The position numbers and the translations under genes are program-made. 64,000 nucleotides of DNA, taken from positions 1-64,000 of the forward strand of contig CAJNOP010000083.1 in NCBI GenBank assembly GCA_905250075.1, read 5' to 3'. Numbering within the stretch: position 1 is the first letter of the stretch; each line of letters starts with the position of its first letter. Under the pieces are notes generated by a model. It saw nothing but the letters and a program-made list of their open reading frames with translations. It was not told the DNA's origin and did not search any database. The stretch comes from Rotaria sp. Silwood1. Its lineage: Eukaryota; Rotifera; Eurotatoria; Philodinida; Philodinidae. Positions 48,624 to 60,505 of this stretch are shown one piece after another.

Positions 48624-48770
48624 ATGTGGGTGTGAGTGTGGGGTATGTGGGTGTGTGGGGTGTGGGTGTGGGGTGTGGGTGTGGGGTGTGGGTGGGTCGT
48701 GTGGGTGGGTCGTGTGGGTGTGGGTATAGATTAGGAAAAGAACAACAACCACAGTCACACCCACACCCTA
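48624..48770. repeat. Telomere-like foldback array E
   Basis: A G-rich part (48624-48727) of TGTGGG-type units, a 20-bp AT-rich centre, then a short C-rich end (48748-48770, CACAGTCACACCCACACCC). The right terminus reads CTAGGGTGTGGG on the minus strand. It lies about 400 bp before copy 2 of the 652-bp repeat, whereas in copy 1 an array abuts the other end. Confidence 0.85.
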
Positions 48771-49172
48771 GCCAAAATACTGCTGGAAAATTCGATTTTT
48801 TTATCGGTTTATACTCAGTATATTCATTCTTTTTAGCCTCATGAGGCTTTCAAAAGGATGCCATATATACAGTTCGATAGAGAAAACAATTCTCTATCTT
48901 TTGATATATTACAGTAAACGACAGCTGGTAACGTTGAGGAGAAATCGGCAAAATACCACGAACATGGAAAAATTGATATTTTGACGTAAACCATCCTGAC
49001 TCATGATCATTGTTGTCTTTATAACTCTTCAAAGCTCTTTCAGATTGAGCTGAAATTTTGGATTTGCAGGTTTTCCAACATGTTCTTTCATTTGGTGCCA
49101 AAATATCGAACCTTCAAAATTCGTCAAATGCCGATGATATATAAATTTGGTGGTATTTTCATGGACCCTCTC

Positions 49173-49820
49173 TTAAAAGGATCATGTGGTGAATGAGAGA
49201 ATGCAGGCATTTTCGTTTTCATTTATTTTAACGTGTTCTATAACAATTCAATCTATGAGTCTTAAGTGTCACTTTTCAAAAACCTATACAATAAAAAGAA
49301 AAAGAATCAGTAACGGGAGTCGTTTAATCTATGATGATGTTATTCTTATCTCGATCTTATTCAACTAGTTGAGGGTGTGAATATAGCTGTAAGGAATACA
49401 GAAGGTTCACGCTCACACCCTCATTTTGCTACTATTTATTGAAATCGAATTCAACTTAAAATACATTTGATTAATAATATTTGATTGTATAATGTTTTCA
49501 GATATTCTATATAGATTTTAACGAAGATATTTATAGTAGGAAAGTGGGTGTGGATGGTGCGTATTGATAAGGAGAAGACTTATACTCACTAGGAATGGAC
49601 GATTCAGATCCCAAAAGAAATTCGTCCAGCCGATTTTGATACAACTCCAAAAATGATCGAGCTGGTTCCTATACTCACAAGCAAACAGTTTGAAATCGAA
49701 ACCCTTTTCATGCAAAGCAATGCATTGCTTTATTAACCTTTTAACAAACAGTTAACATTAGTGACCTATAAGTATATATAAACAGTAATTTTCTAAACAT
49801 CAATGAAGACGCTCCTAGCT
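49173..49820. repeat. 652-bp dispersed repeat, copy 2
   Basis: Same orientation and nearly the same sequence as 18065-18716. It carries the same internal foldback (49371-49422, here with the cleaner GAGGGTGTGA end) and the same 18-bp palindrome (49714-49731). Beyond CTCCTAGCT the sequences diverge at once, with no telomere-like array here. The upstream flanks also diverge at TTAAAAGG, which fixes both element ends. Confidence 0.85.
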
Positions 49821-52713
49821 TTGTTTAACATTAAATATGTCCAATTCAATGATCTCCATGATTAATTGACAATTACTTTTTAATCATAAAGTGAGTGGTT
49901 TCAAATAGAATTCAAAATCAGTATCGGCCATTTCCAGTCCAATTCTAATTCCAGAATAATTCAAAAGAAAAATATTGGCTTGATTTTGATCAAATGCCGG
50001 TTACATAATCTGTAGATGAAGATATGTAGAAGTAAAAGAAAACAATGTTATTTGTAAAGAAAGTAAGTATATATAATCGATTCACACCAAGTGAATGATA
50101 GAGAACATATCATTGTTCTCTTTGCATATGATTATTACACATATATGGAAAATAAAATAAAATAAATAGTATTATAAGAGAGAACAAAAGTGATAGAAAA
50201 AAAAATAGAACAACGGTTGAATATTTCATTGGAATTGAATAAATGAGTTTGAAGCTTGAAATAAACAATAAAAATGTATTAGAAAGATCGAATCTTACGA
50301 TCGCGAATTGACTTTTATTTTGACTCTTTATGTATGTATCTTAGCTATGTAGATCATATGGGCTTCAGAAACTTTTTAACAGTATCTGACAGAGAAAACT
50401 CTCGAAATAATAGAGAAAAAAGCTACAATGACTTCTAATCGGTTTTTAATTCATATTGCTGCTACATGCGTTGTGATTAGAATCAACTGTGTTTTACATA
50501 TATAGAGCGCAAGTCGTCTGAAGACTCATTATTGGTTTGGAGCTTTTTATGGCACGATGATTTTTGATATTGTATTGGTTTTCTAGTAAGAAGAGATGTT
50601 TCTTTGGATAGTGCGTACCTTTACAAGGTGTACCTAGCTACTCACAGCTGTTCAAAGTAAGCATTTGGCGCATAGTGAACATTTTTGTTGTGGATGCTGT
50701 TACTGATATAGTATTATTAATATATAATTGATTTGTCAAAGTGTAAAAAGTGATTGTTGTTTGATAGAATAGCTAGTTCAAAATAAGTAAGTCATCTTAT
50801 GATTTTGAACAATTTATTAACAGTTTTTAATGGATTATAATGTTTTATTTGTGTTTATTTTTCTTGGTACTTTTTACAAGAGAGAACATACGAAAATCCG
50901 CAGGAAAGAACAGCTACTTTTCACAAGAATCGTCGACTTATGAAATGGAAGCTAATGTCATTACGTGTGTTGAGAAGAGCAGGTTACTGACTGTATCCTG
51001 TTGTCGTATTCAGTTGCTGGATCCGAACTCTACAATTGAGCATAAAAAGAACCGTAGTTGAAAATCGTGCGGAAATGAACAATCGTATTTGAATATAGCT
51101 TCACAATCTAGAACTTGATGGAAACTAAGCCGGAACTAGCAGCTGAAGCTGATTTAAGAATTCCTCTTCCGAAATCCATTAGATTCGACCGTTTCTCGTC
51201 ATAAATCTTTGACCTGAATGAGGGCCAATGAAGTTTGTTTCGTCGCAACCATGATCAGAAAAGATCGAATGTGATCGAATGGCTATATTGACTTGTATGA
51301 GATTCGTTGATACATTTGATCAATTGCTAAACTTCATTCCTTTGTGCTGCCAATCCATGGATTGTGCCATTGAATGGAAAATCCAGATAGACAGTGCCGA
51401 AATGGTGGAGTGTTTAAGCATATACAACATCATGTACCGTTATGGATAAATTCACAGTTTGTTCTAAGATCTTAAATTAAACGAGTTTATCAGTTTTATT
51501 TATCAGCATTTTCAATGTGCTATGCTTTAATTTTTCTTTTCTAGCTGTCGTCTAAAGAGAGTAGCAAACCCTTGAAGATTAAAAAAATACATCAAATTGT
51601 TCTTTGAATATTTGAAGTACACAAGTAGACAGGCAGGTAGATTCTCACGAGTTTTTTCTTTATTCGAACCATATAAAAGTTTTATCGATATTTGTCCTTG
51701 TATCTCTCTCTCTCTCTCGGATTGTATATAATCGATTCTTTTCGCGGTAATAAAGACACTTTATCAATACCACAGGCATAGTGGAAAAGAGCACATAAAA
51801 TCGTTCGAATAAAAACTAATATATCAAGTCATAATATTTTATGAGCAGCATGTTCGTCTCGTTAAGAAATCAAATAATCATTCTTTGTCTTGTGTAACGA
51901 TGAGGGTTAGGGTTGCCCACTAGTTTGCCCTTACCATGCACTTTACTCTTATTCTAAGTTTTGTCTTAATCTTGTAGTATTACATTTTATATAGTTATTT
52001 TATGATATTTGCGTAGTTTTGATGCCTATGTATATAAAATGGTAGAAACAATTGTATGCAGAAGCGACTTATGATATGAAGAAGCCAAATAAAGTATAAA
52101 TTCATCTTCACTAACCATTCTTCTATCTAGAACTCGTCACATCCTGTATCTTTGTAAGCATATAGGAGTATTCATGAGCAAATCAGAATATGATGAGCAG
52201 AATGGTGTTCTGACGATTGCAGCGATGCAAAATGAGCAGAGCAACGTTTTTCTTTGTTCGTTACATTCTCTTATCAAGAATATGTTGTACAACGATTTCT
52301 GTGAACAACTCCTACAGTTAGATTTTTTAGAGACAAAACACTTAAAATAAATATGATTTGCTTCATGATGCTTGATTAAAAAAAATGCAGTCTCTTTTTA
52401 GTATGGATTAAGGCTATTTTAATTAGAATATAGGAAGAAAAAGACATTGTGATGATTAGCTTTTATATGTTTGGTACATGAGATAGAAATATCAAGTAGC
52501 AAATACTTGATATTATATTATTACATATTAAGAGAAACAGAAAAGTAAAGTACGTGAGTTCTATATTTTCATCAGATTAGAAGCTGTACTGATAGGTTGA
52601 TTGTTTGTTTTTGCTGTATGATACAATTTGTTGAAAAGCAACAAACAATATAATGGCTAATTTTATCGAATATTCAGGTTATGGTTCTTAATATTTGATG
52701 GTAAAGAAAAAAA
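49821..52713. other. Intergenic, nothing recognised
   Basis: AT-rich. A TC microsatellite lies at about 51703-51717. Unrecognised 73-codon ORF at 50840-51061. Confidence 0.4.
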
Positions 52714-54046
52714 ATGAATATTAGACTATTTCGATTACTCCTGTTATTCGTTTTCATTTCATGTGAATCGAAGGGTGAAGTAGGAAAATCAGGTGAGTTT
52801 TGCTAAGCAGCACCAATATGTCATATGAATGGAGATATATCGTTGTTAGTATGTCATAGATTTAAGGAAACTTCGTGCTAGAGATCTCGGTATTCCATTT
52901 GACGGCACACCCGGTAAATACAATGCAATAACAGATGTCGAAGGTGTTCAAGTTGGCTTTAAAACAATTATCCAAGGTGATTCTGTTCGGACGGGTGTTA
53001 CTGCTATATTTCCACGTGGAACTGATTTTACTACTCGGCAATCTCCTTGTTTTGCAAATTGGTTTAGTTTGAACGGAAATGGTGAAATGACTGGCATACA
53101 TTGGTTGACAGAATCTGGCTTTCTTACTAGTCCAGTCTTAATTACAGGTACAACCTCTGTCGGCATTGCTCAAAATTCTATTATTAAATGGTTTCTGAAG
53201 AAAAATGATTCTACCACGATGTTCGACATGGACGATGTGCTTTTACCTATTGTTGCTGAAACGTGGGATGGAGATTTGCATGATGCTTTTGGATTTCATT
53301 TGGAAGAACAACATGTATTTGATGCATTAGACAATGCCAGAGAGTCCGGTCCATTTGTTCAAGAAGGAAGTGTGGGAGGTGGAACGGGTATGGTTTGTTT
53401 TGATTATAAAGCAGGAACAGGAACAAGTTCAAGAATAACCGAAGGATTAAATTATACAGTGGGCGTTTTAGTACAAGCAAATTTTGGACTGAAGGGACAA
53501 TTAATTATTGCGGGTGTCCCTGTTGGTAAAGAACTAATAAAAATGGAAACGAATTCTACTGTTCGAGATAAAGATGCTGGGTCGATTATCGCCATATTGG
53601 CTACCAATGCTCCACTGCTACCCCATCAATTGAAACGTCTCGCGACTAGAGTGTCACTTGGAATAGGTAAATTGGGTAGCAGAGCTTCTGATTCATCGGG
53701 GGATATTTTCTTGGCTTTTTCTACAACTAATGTTTTGGATGTAACATCAACCACCAAAACAGTAAACTTTCTATCGAACTCTGCGATGAGTTCATTATTT
53801 GAAGCAACTATTCAGTGTGTTGAAGAAGCAGTGATCAATTCAATGATAGCAGCTGAAACGATGACAGGATACAAAGGACATAGAGTGGAAGCTATTTCAC
53901 ATCAGAATTTGATTGAAGTATTAAAAAAATATAATCGATTTGAAGGTGCCAGTAATTATATGGCTCCACGCGCGTATTATCCCTCTCTTTACCACTTCAT
54001 TATCCTATTCTTTTCTTTTCGCTATATATCTCTTTCTTTTACTTGA
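52714..54046 (+). CDS. Secreted S58-family peptidase (DmpA/aminopeptidase-esterase type)
   Basis: About 421 residues from exons 52714-52792 and 52860-54046, joined in phase 1 across a 67-nt intron. Exon 1 encodes a signal peptide (RLFRLLLLFVFISC). The rest matches the bacterial DmpA/BapA fold: LRARDLGIPF, YNAITDVEGVQVG, VRTGVTAIFPRG, NGNGEMTGIHW, VAETWDG, EGSVGGGTGMVC, VGVLVQANFG, LLPHQLKRLA and SGDIFLAFST. Family members self-cleave before the Ser of xSGD to free the nucleophile, here Ser306. The residue before it is Ser305, where DmpA has Gly. The C-terminus ends in a hydrophobic tract (about 400-421) that could be a GPI signal or a terminal anchor. The family is mostly bacterial, so horizontal origin followed by gain of an intron and signal peptide is plausible. 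Probable activity: removal of N-terminal residues from small peptides or esters outside the cell. Confidence 0.88.
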
Positions 54047-54315
54047 TTGTTCCTCTTCTATATTAGTTAGCTAACATTTATATGAGGAACAAGATGGTTG
54101 CCAATGCAAAAAACCTATAATAAATAGAAGAGTTCTATTGTAAGGAGTGCTTTCTGCCCAATCTGGCCATATTATTCATGTGAGAGAATAAGATATTTAC
54201 GTATATGCTTTGGAAATTTCAAGCGATCACATTCATTTGCTTTCTCTATACAAACAGGGATAATTTCAGATACTGTGGATTGCACGACTTCTAGGGCAAC
54301 TGAAACGGGTAATTT

Positions 54316-54399
54316 AAGGGTGTAGGTGTGAACTGAGTCAAGAGGCATACCAACAGCTACACTCACATTCTCATCTACATCCACACTGCTACACTCTCA
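54316..54399. repeat. Short telomere-like foldback, 84 bp
   Basis: Left end TTTAAGGGTGTAGGTGTG, right end CACTGCTACACTCTCAAGG; the termini are complementary with mismatches. It has the same G-then-C order and CTCAAG border as the other family members. Confidence 0.6.
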
Positions 54400-54488
54400 A
54401 GGTATGTCATTGTGGATATGGGTGTTTCTCTTCTTTTGAGTAAAATTGTTACATTTGCAACTAAACTCTAAAAACAAGAAGTATCACT

Positions 54489-54523
54489 TAAGGATGTGGA
54501 TGAAAAGAATAGCCATATCCTAA
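54489..54523. repeat. Very short telomere-like foldback, about 35 bp
   Basis: Reads TTAAGGATGTGGATG, a 9-bp loop, then AGCCATATCCTAA. It resembles the left part of the element at 57974-58027. Possibly the smallest relic of the family. Confidence 0.45.
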
Positions 54524-56503
54524 CTCAACAAATTAGAACAATTGTGTGCAAATCGTAGCAATATTGATTCAAGATTCATGATTGATGAACAGTTATGACA
54601 CTTGATTCCAAGTAAACTTTTAATTTAAATATTTCATTTTAATGATACAATTGAAATAAGATAATAACTCAGTTTTGAACGAGGCTCATCAATCCGGATG
54701 TTCGATACTCGTTGTTATCATTTGTTAAGAAAAAAAGAGCTTTAATTAGATTAATTAAACTAAAGACCAACATAAGAAATATTTTCTTGGCTATGTGTAG
54801 ACATTCTGATCAACTGCATTAATAATTGTAACTTGAATAAAATCTATTATTATTATTTAAAAAAGATATTTTTTGTTTAAGTGTTAGCTAGCTTTTCAAA
54901 CAGCAATTAAATTTCATAATAATAGGTAAGATATTGACAACTAATAATTATTTTAATTAAATGAATTATTCAATACTGAGTTTAAGGAACTTTAAAGATT
55001 TAAAAAAAACAAAATATATTGTTTAATTTAAAAAAATGCTTAATTGTTATCCAATTTTATTTTTCAATCATTACAAGATAAAAGTATTCGAAAGAATTTA
55101 AAAAACATTTTCAAGATTGTTCAAACAGTTTAGTTGTTAATTGCGAATAATAACCGAAATCTTCAATCAATTTGTAACCATGATATACACTCGGAAATGA
55201 GAAGCTACAGTTTTATTTAATGAATATTAAATTGCAATGCCTGAAATAACAGCAGACAACAGCTAATTTTTGGTTTCTTCAATTAATCTTCTTTTTTTTC
55301 AAATGTAATGGTGAGAAAACAGAGAATATTCTACAGAAACACTTATTTTCAACCTGATTAGTGCTAATGAAACGTGGCCAACAATGTAGGTACTACAAAA
55401 AGTATCGAATATCATGAGAAAGGGGCGCTGTGTTCGGATCTATAGGATGTGGAAGTTGTGACATAAAATAGATCAATTTTCCAATGTTCTTCGTCTCGAA
55501 AAAATTTGAAATACTTTCCATTAGAGATAACAAGGTAGACTTCTTTTTGAAAACAGATAGACATACACTAATATAGCTATACTGGTCCATTTTTCAAAAA
55601 TCCAGTATGGACTAGGAACTGAATCAGAAACTACCACTGTTTTGCTTGAGTATCAATTCAGTTTAACTGTTTGATTCTAATTCAATACAACAACCGATCG
55701 GCACTGATCTTTGTGTTCTGGTCCACACTGAGTTTTACACTACTATTAATAGTAGTGCATACTTAGATAGAGGCAAGTCTTCTGAATATATCCTAAATGT
55801 ACACAAAAAAACCATTATTTCTAGTGCGGCTGTGAATCAGTACATAAACAATATACTAATAGTTAGAATTCAAACATTAGATCTTAATCCTATGCAGCTA
55901 TTCGAAATTTAACTTAATTGATTTTATTTTTATTGAAAATTCTAAATATACCATAAAAAGAAATTATAAAATATCTTTTCGTTAAGATTCATATGAATAA
56001 TATTTAAAAATAAAATAATTTCTTCTAGAGACAATGCATGAAGGACGATGGAAGCAAGAAGTGAGAATATTACTCAGATGTTTTGTTTTTTTTTTGCACG
56101 AAAAAATGTATGTTTCACTTTTGTTGTGTTATACATATTCACTAAGAAGAATTGTTATTAAATTTTAACTATCCGAAAACTTCGAAACCTGATGAGAATC
56201 ATTCAGATTCGATAGAATTCAACAAATATGTGTTAGCTTTTGGTACCCATTTCATTTTTTCTTCTCATACGCTTTCTTAATGAAATGGGATTCAATAGAA
56301 AAAAAAAGAAAAAGCAATTGAGCAACAAATCTCTTTCTTTAGAAAAAAACATTCAACAGATATGGAAAAAGTCGACCAAAGCCGGAGAAGTTTGAGCTAG
56401 AAGAAGAGAAAAGTCAAAAGAAAACAATTTTTAACGTGACATCTCTTATGAATATTCTCCTATTCGATAATCAAGTTGACAATAAAATATTACTAACAAT
56501 ACT

Positions 56504-57230
56504 TTATTCTATATTGTCTCTTCCAATATTTTCTTGTCTATTGTCGTCTTCTCGTTTTTGCGCTAGATCTTTACTAAATAATCTGTAGACTATACGTGTC
56601 ACTACACAACGAAATACTTTTGATGTACCAAAATAAATGAAAAAATTTGAAGAATAAAAAGTCTAATAAACAAAATTAACAGATCGATCTAAAAACATCT
56701 CGACGGCTTGTTGCCATGGCGTTCAAATTTGGTGTCTTGTTATTTCTTGATAGAGCTGATACGTATTAAGCAATATACTCAAAGTAATAAACACAATAAT
56801 TTGAATAAACAAACAACGAAGTAATTGAAAAATCTTTTTTTTCTCATTAATCGAATTTCCTTGTGTCTTCCATGTTGAATAGTTGGAATAGAACGAACAT
56901 TTTTAAAAGCAAATATCGATCAGAATAATCAATAAAACACAACAAGCAACATTAATGATTGTCGTCGAGCAAGAAATAAAATCAAGATAAATTTTCGACA
57001 GATCACAATAAACAAATAAAATAAGAAGGATACATTTCTTGAATATTAACTTTGATAAGAATATGAAAATAGAACAGAAACCAAAATAATGTACTTATAC
57101 TAATAGAAAAATAAGCTAAACGTTTTGAACTATATAAGCGTGTGTCAACATTTTGAGAAAAAATTAAAAGACGATCAATACATGCAAGAATCAGAATAAT
57201 AGGTGCAAGTGTTGCAAACAGAAACGATAC
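56504..57230 (-). pseudogene. 7TM receptor (GPCR, bdelloid-type) pseudogene
   Basis: After a ttttag acceptor the minus strand encodes a membrane segment running into CIDRLLIFSQNVDTRLYSSK (a DRY-like region after TM3), then two further hydrophobic segments. The frame must shift near FICLL/YCDLS and again near DICF/KNVRSIP. In-frame stops follow in the TM6-TM7 part, where FFIYFGTSKVFR resembles a TM7 end. I recall a large bdelloid family of such receptors with the SQNVDTRLYSS motif. At least two frameshifts and several stops make it dead. No clear TM1-TM2 exon was found upstream. Confidence 0.7.
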
Positions 57231-60200
57231 CTAAAAATATATTTTACACAAACATCATTAAAATTCTGAACAGCGATTTCAAAACCATAAATAAGAATAA
57301 TTCCAAGGATAGTAACATTCAAAAAGCATGAATTATAAAGAAGATCAATTACTTTTGATGCTCATGTCGTCTCACACAATGAGAAAATAGAAGAATGTAC
57401 TTCAACTAATTACACGTTATGACCACAATTTAGCAGACTTTGTTTGTCAGTCATTTAATAAAGAAAATTTAATTATTAATAATTAATGAAAGTATGACTT
57501 CTCTAGAGTGTTAAAAAGTTGTGTTTAATGCTTCATGCTATTTTTCATTATGCCTAAAATATAGTTAGAAAAAAAAAGATACCATATGGTCAACATATAT
57601 ACCAAATATTTAAGTTTAATTAAGGAAAGGTAATCAACATAAAATATATCAACAAATGTTCCTTAAAAGTCTTTAAGTTTTTTGGCCGTGTAATTAGACG
57701 TTCAATCAAATATCTATTTAAGCGCTCCCTCTCCCCCTTAAAAATGCTTTTTCGTTCTAGCATAAGCAATCTCTCTGAAATCTTTTTTGACAAGAAGACA
57801 GTTTTAAGTTACCTTTCAATGACGTCTGAAATGGGATCAAACAAAAATTAATTATACAAGTTTTTCAGCATTAATTACAAGAGACACAAAACTAATTTTG
57901 ACTTTTGACACTTTAACCAATTTTAATAAATTTCGCTGATTTATTCAACGGAAAAAACTATTTATCGAAAGAGTTGAGGATGTAGATGTTGTTATGATTC
58001 TTCTTTTCATCCATAGCCACACCCTTGCGCATGTATAATAGCCGTAAATGAACCGCCGAAAAAATATTCGATAACCAAATTTTATTCACTAGAATAATTC
58101 AATTTTCAACTTTCATCGATTACAACCAAATAAAAAAGTGTCTTTAAATATCGTAATGTGTTTACTTTCTAATGCATTATGATTTGATCCGATTTATTTG
58201 ACCTTTTAAGACTTTTTGTCTTTCTTTTTAAAAACTGATTTCTGTTTTTGTGATATTCATTTTAAAAATGCAAACTAAATATTTGGATAAGATGTCGCAC
58301 TGGCTTGGAAATATATCCGCTCAAGTCCACACACATTTTCGATCTTTCACTAGAAAAAAGGTAATAGGTTGAACTTGATTTGAAACAAAATATAAAGCTT
58401 TTTTAAGGTTTCGAAAGAACCTAAGATATCTGTAAAAAGATTGTCAATGGTTTAAAAAAAATTTTCAAATATTTCGATTTAGTTGCAAAAATTGGAGCCT
58501 TGTTTAAAATCCATATTGTGTATGAAATTTCTTTTAAGTGTCGTCTGGCGTAACTTGCCTTGTAGGCATAGCCTCATCTCTAACAGTATTTTACATGGTG
58601 AAAAAGCTCCACTGCAGCATTTCAGAGTAGCTCCGAGTCGATGCGAGTGGCCAAATGAATTTTTCTCTGTCATATTTCGTTCATTTTTGTCTTGACATGT
58701 TCTATGACAATTCTTTAATTGATATACAGGATTTTTCATTTTCTCGGTAGAGAACGCAAAATTCACATTTTCTAATCCATTACTATTGTTGACAGAGATG
58801 CATGATAAGAGTCTTTTACCGTAGTAATCAGTTAACCTGAGAAGCAACTGTTTGCTTTTATTATCAAGAAGGTGAAGCGTTTATGTCGGTATTTGCTCGG
58901 TAAGAATAAACGAAATCAATCTTTGAGGATTTTAGTTGTTTATTTCAAAGTAAGATGAGATCTGAAACTATTCATAAAATACTATGATACATATTTTAGA
59001 AAGGATTACCAGAACATAGAAATTACTTTGTGAATCTTATCACATAATAAATACGCATTAGCAATTGTGTTAGTGTGTGTCATAAACTTCGCTCCAATTG
59101 TAATGAATATATCTTTATAGCGCACGTTTCAGCAGCGATGTCCGAGATATTTACTTTTTAAATAGTGTTTCTTCATAATTTGAAGGTAATGCAGTGTTGA
59201 ATAATTTTGAAATGATTGATAAATTAAATTTTTAAATTGAAGTCACTCATTAATGAATCGTATCCAAGTGAAGGAAAGCTACAAGTTATGATTATCTGTA
59301 GAGATAATAAGTCTGGACTCAAATGTGCTAGTAGTTTTGTTACTGAATAGGGCAGATCACATGCGCTTCACATTTGAAAATTGTGAAATTATGGAAATAT
59401 AGAAGCTGAGTCCTCCATGATTAGAACGCAAAAAACTGTAGCTCATGTATGTTGACTTGAGGGCGTCCTTCACTAACAACCGATTTTGGCTTCGCGCGAT
59501 CGAATCAAGCTGAGAATTTTTCTGAATGTTATTCATGATCATGATCAGAAAAGATTATTGCCAAAGCTTCATCGAAATCATGTTTTGCATTTGCGAGTGA
59601 TACAAAAATTTTCAGTTTCTTTTATTTTTAGAGCTCATTCAACTACAGTCAGAATTAGATCGAGAGATCGAAAGAAGCGAGCGGTTCCTAACTTAACAAA
59701 AACATGTTCGAAGGAAAACATCAATCAAGTTTGTGATGTATCATTTGAGTATCAGAATTATCCAAACGAACAAATAAGACATTTTGCTAGATATTAAAAA
59801 CATTCTCTTCAGTAACAAATCTAATTTATTAATCAAAACGGACCCATAAAAGTGCTATAAATACGTCAAACTGTAGGAACACTATACATTTTATTAATTT
59901 AATATTAAATAATACAACTTATTCTCCGAACATAGTCACGGGAGTAAGAATTCATAACTGTCAATACGCCAGCTGCAGGATTGTGGAGCTCCTATAACAT
60001 AGTCAACAATTTGATGAAAACAGCGATTTACTATAAAGGTCCATATATATTCTGCAAATAGACATTTTTATCTAAATTTTGTGCAACAGATGAGAATTTG
60101 AGAATTAATTAAATATATCACGTTCTCGATAGAAAACGCCTTTAGGAGACTGTTCTTGATAGTATATGGATCTATAGATGGGTAATGAACAATTAATTTG

Positions 60201-60505
60201 TGACTTTCGCAAACATCGACTAATACAGAAATGAAGCTAACGGTAAAGTATACAAGTAGACATCACTTTTTTTTATCACTTATGTATCTTTTGTTTGCTT
60301 TCATAATTAAACATCTAAATATATTTATTTTAAAAAGTTTCAAACTTAATTTGTTGTTAATGAAGTTACCTATCGTAGTTTCCGAGCGAAAATGTAAGGT
60401 GATATGAGCACAAGCACTTTTGATTACTTAATTACTACCGATACAATTATTCTGAAGAAAATTTGTATTTCTTGATTGCAGTAAACAATCAAACATAGAA
60501 AAAAA
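57231..60505. other. Intergenic with one short foldback
   Basis: The foldback at 57974-58027 is listed separately. Short ORFs at 58479-58847 and 59486-59797 are unrecognised. A ttgattgcag acceptor at about 60472-60481 sits in the leader of the transporter gene. Confidence 0.4.
57974..58027. repeat. Short telomere-like foldback, 54 bp
   Basis: Left end TTGAGGATGTAGATG and right end CATCCATAGCCACACCCTTG are complementary with a few mismatches around a pyrimidine-rich loop. It belongs to the same G-then-C family. Confidence 0.55.

Larger units (their letters stand above)
54047..56503. other. Intergenic with short foldbacks
   Basis: Includes the foldbacks at 54316-54399 and 54489-54523, listed separately. 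The remaining DNA is extremely AT-rich with no recognised gene. Confidence 0.4.

Noticed and set aside
51907-51918. TTAGGG-type telomere repeat (GGGTTAGGGTT)
   Set aside because: Only two units in AT-rich DNA; chance is sufficient and the other tracts use TGTGGG.
58479-58847. Overlapping ORFs on opposite strands
   Set aside because: Neither has a recognisable domain; they overlap as mirror frames, typical of chance openness.
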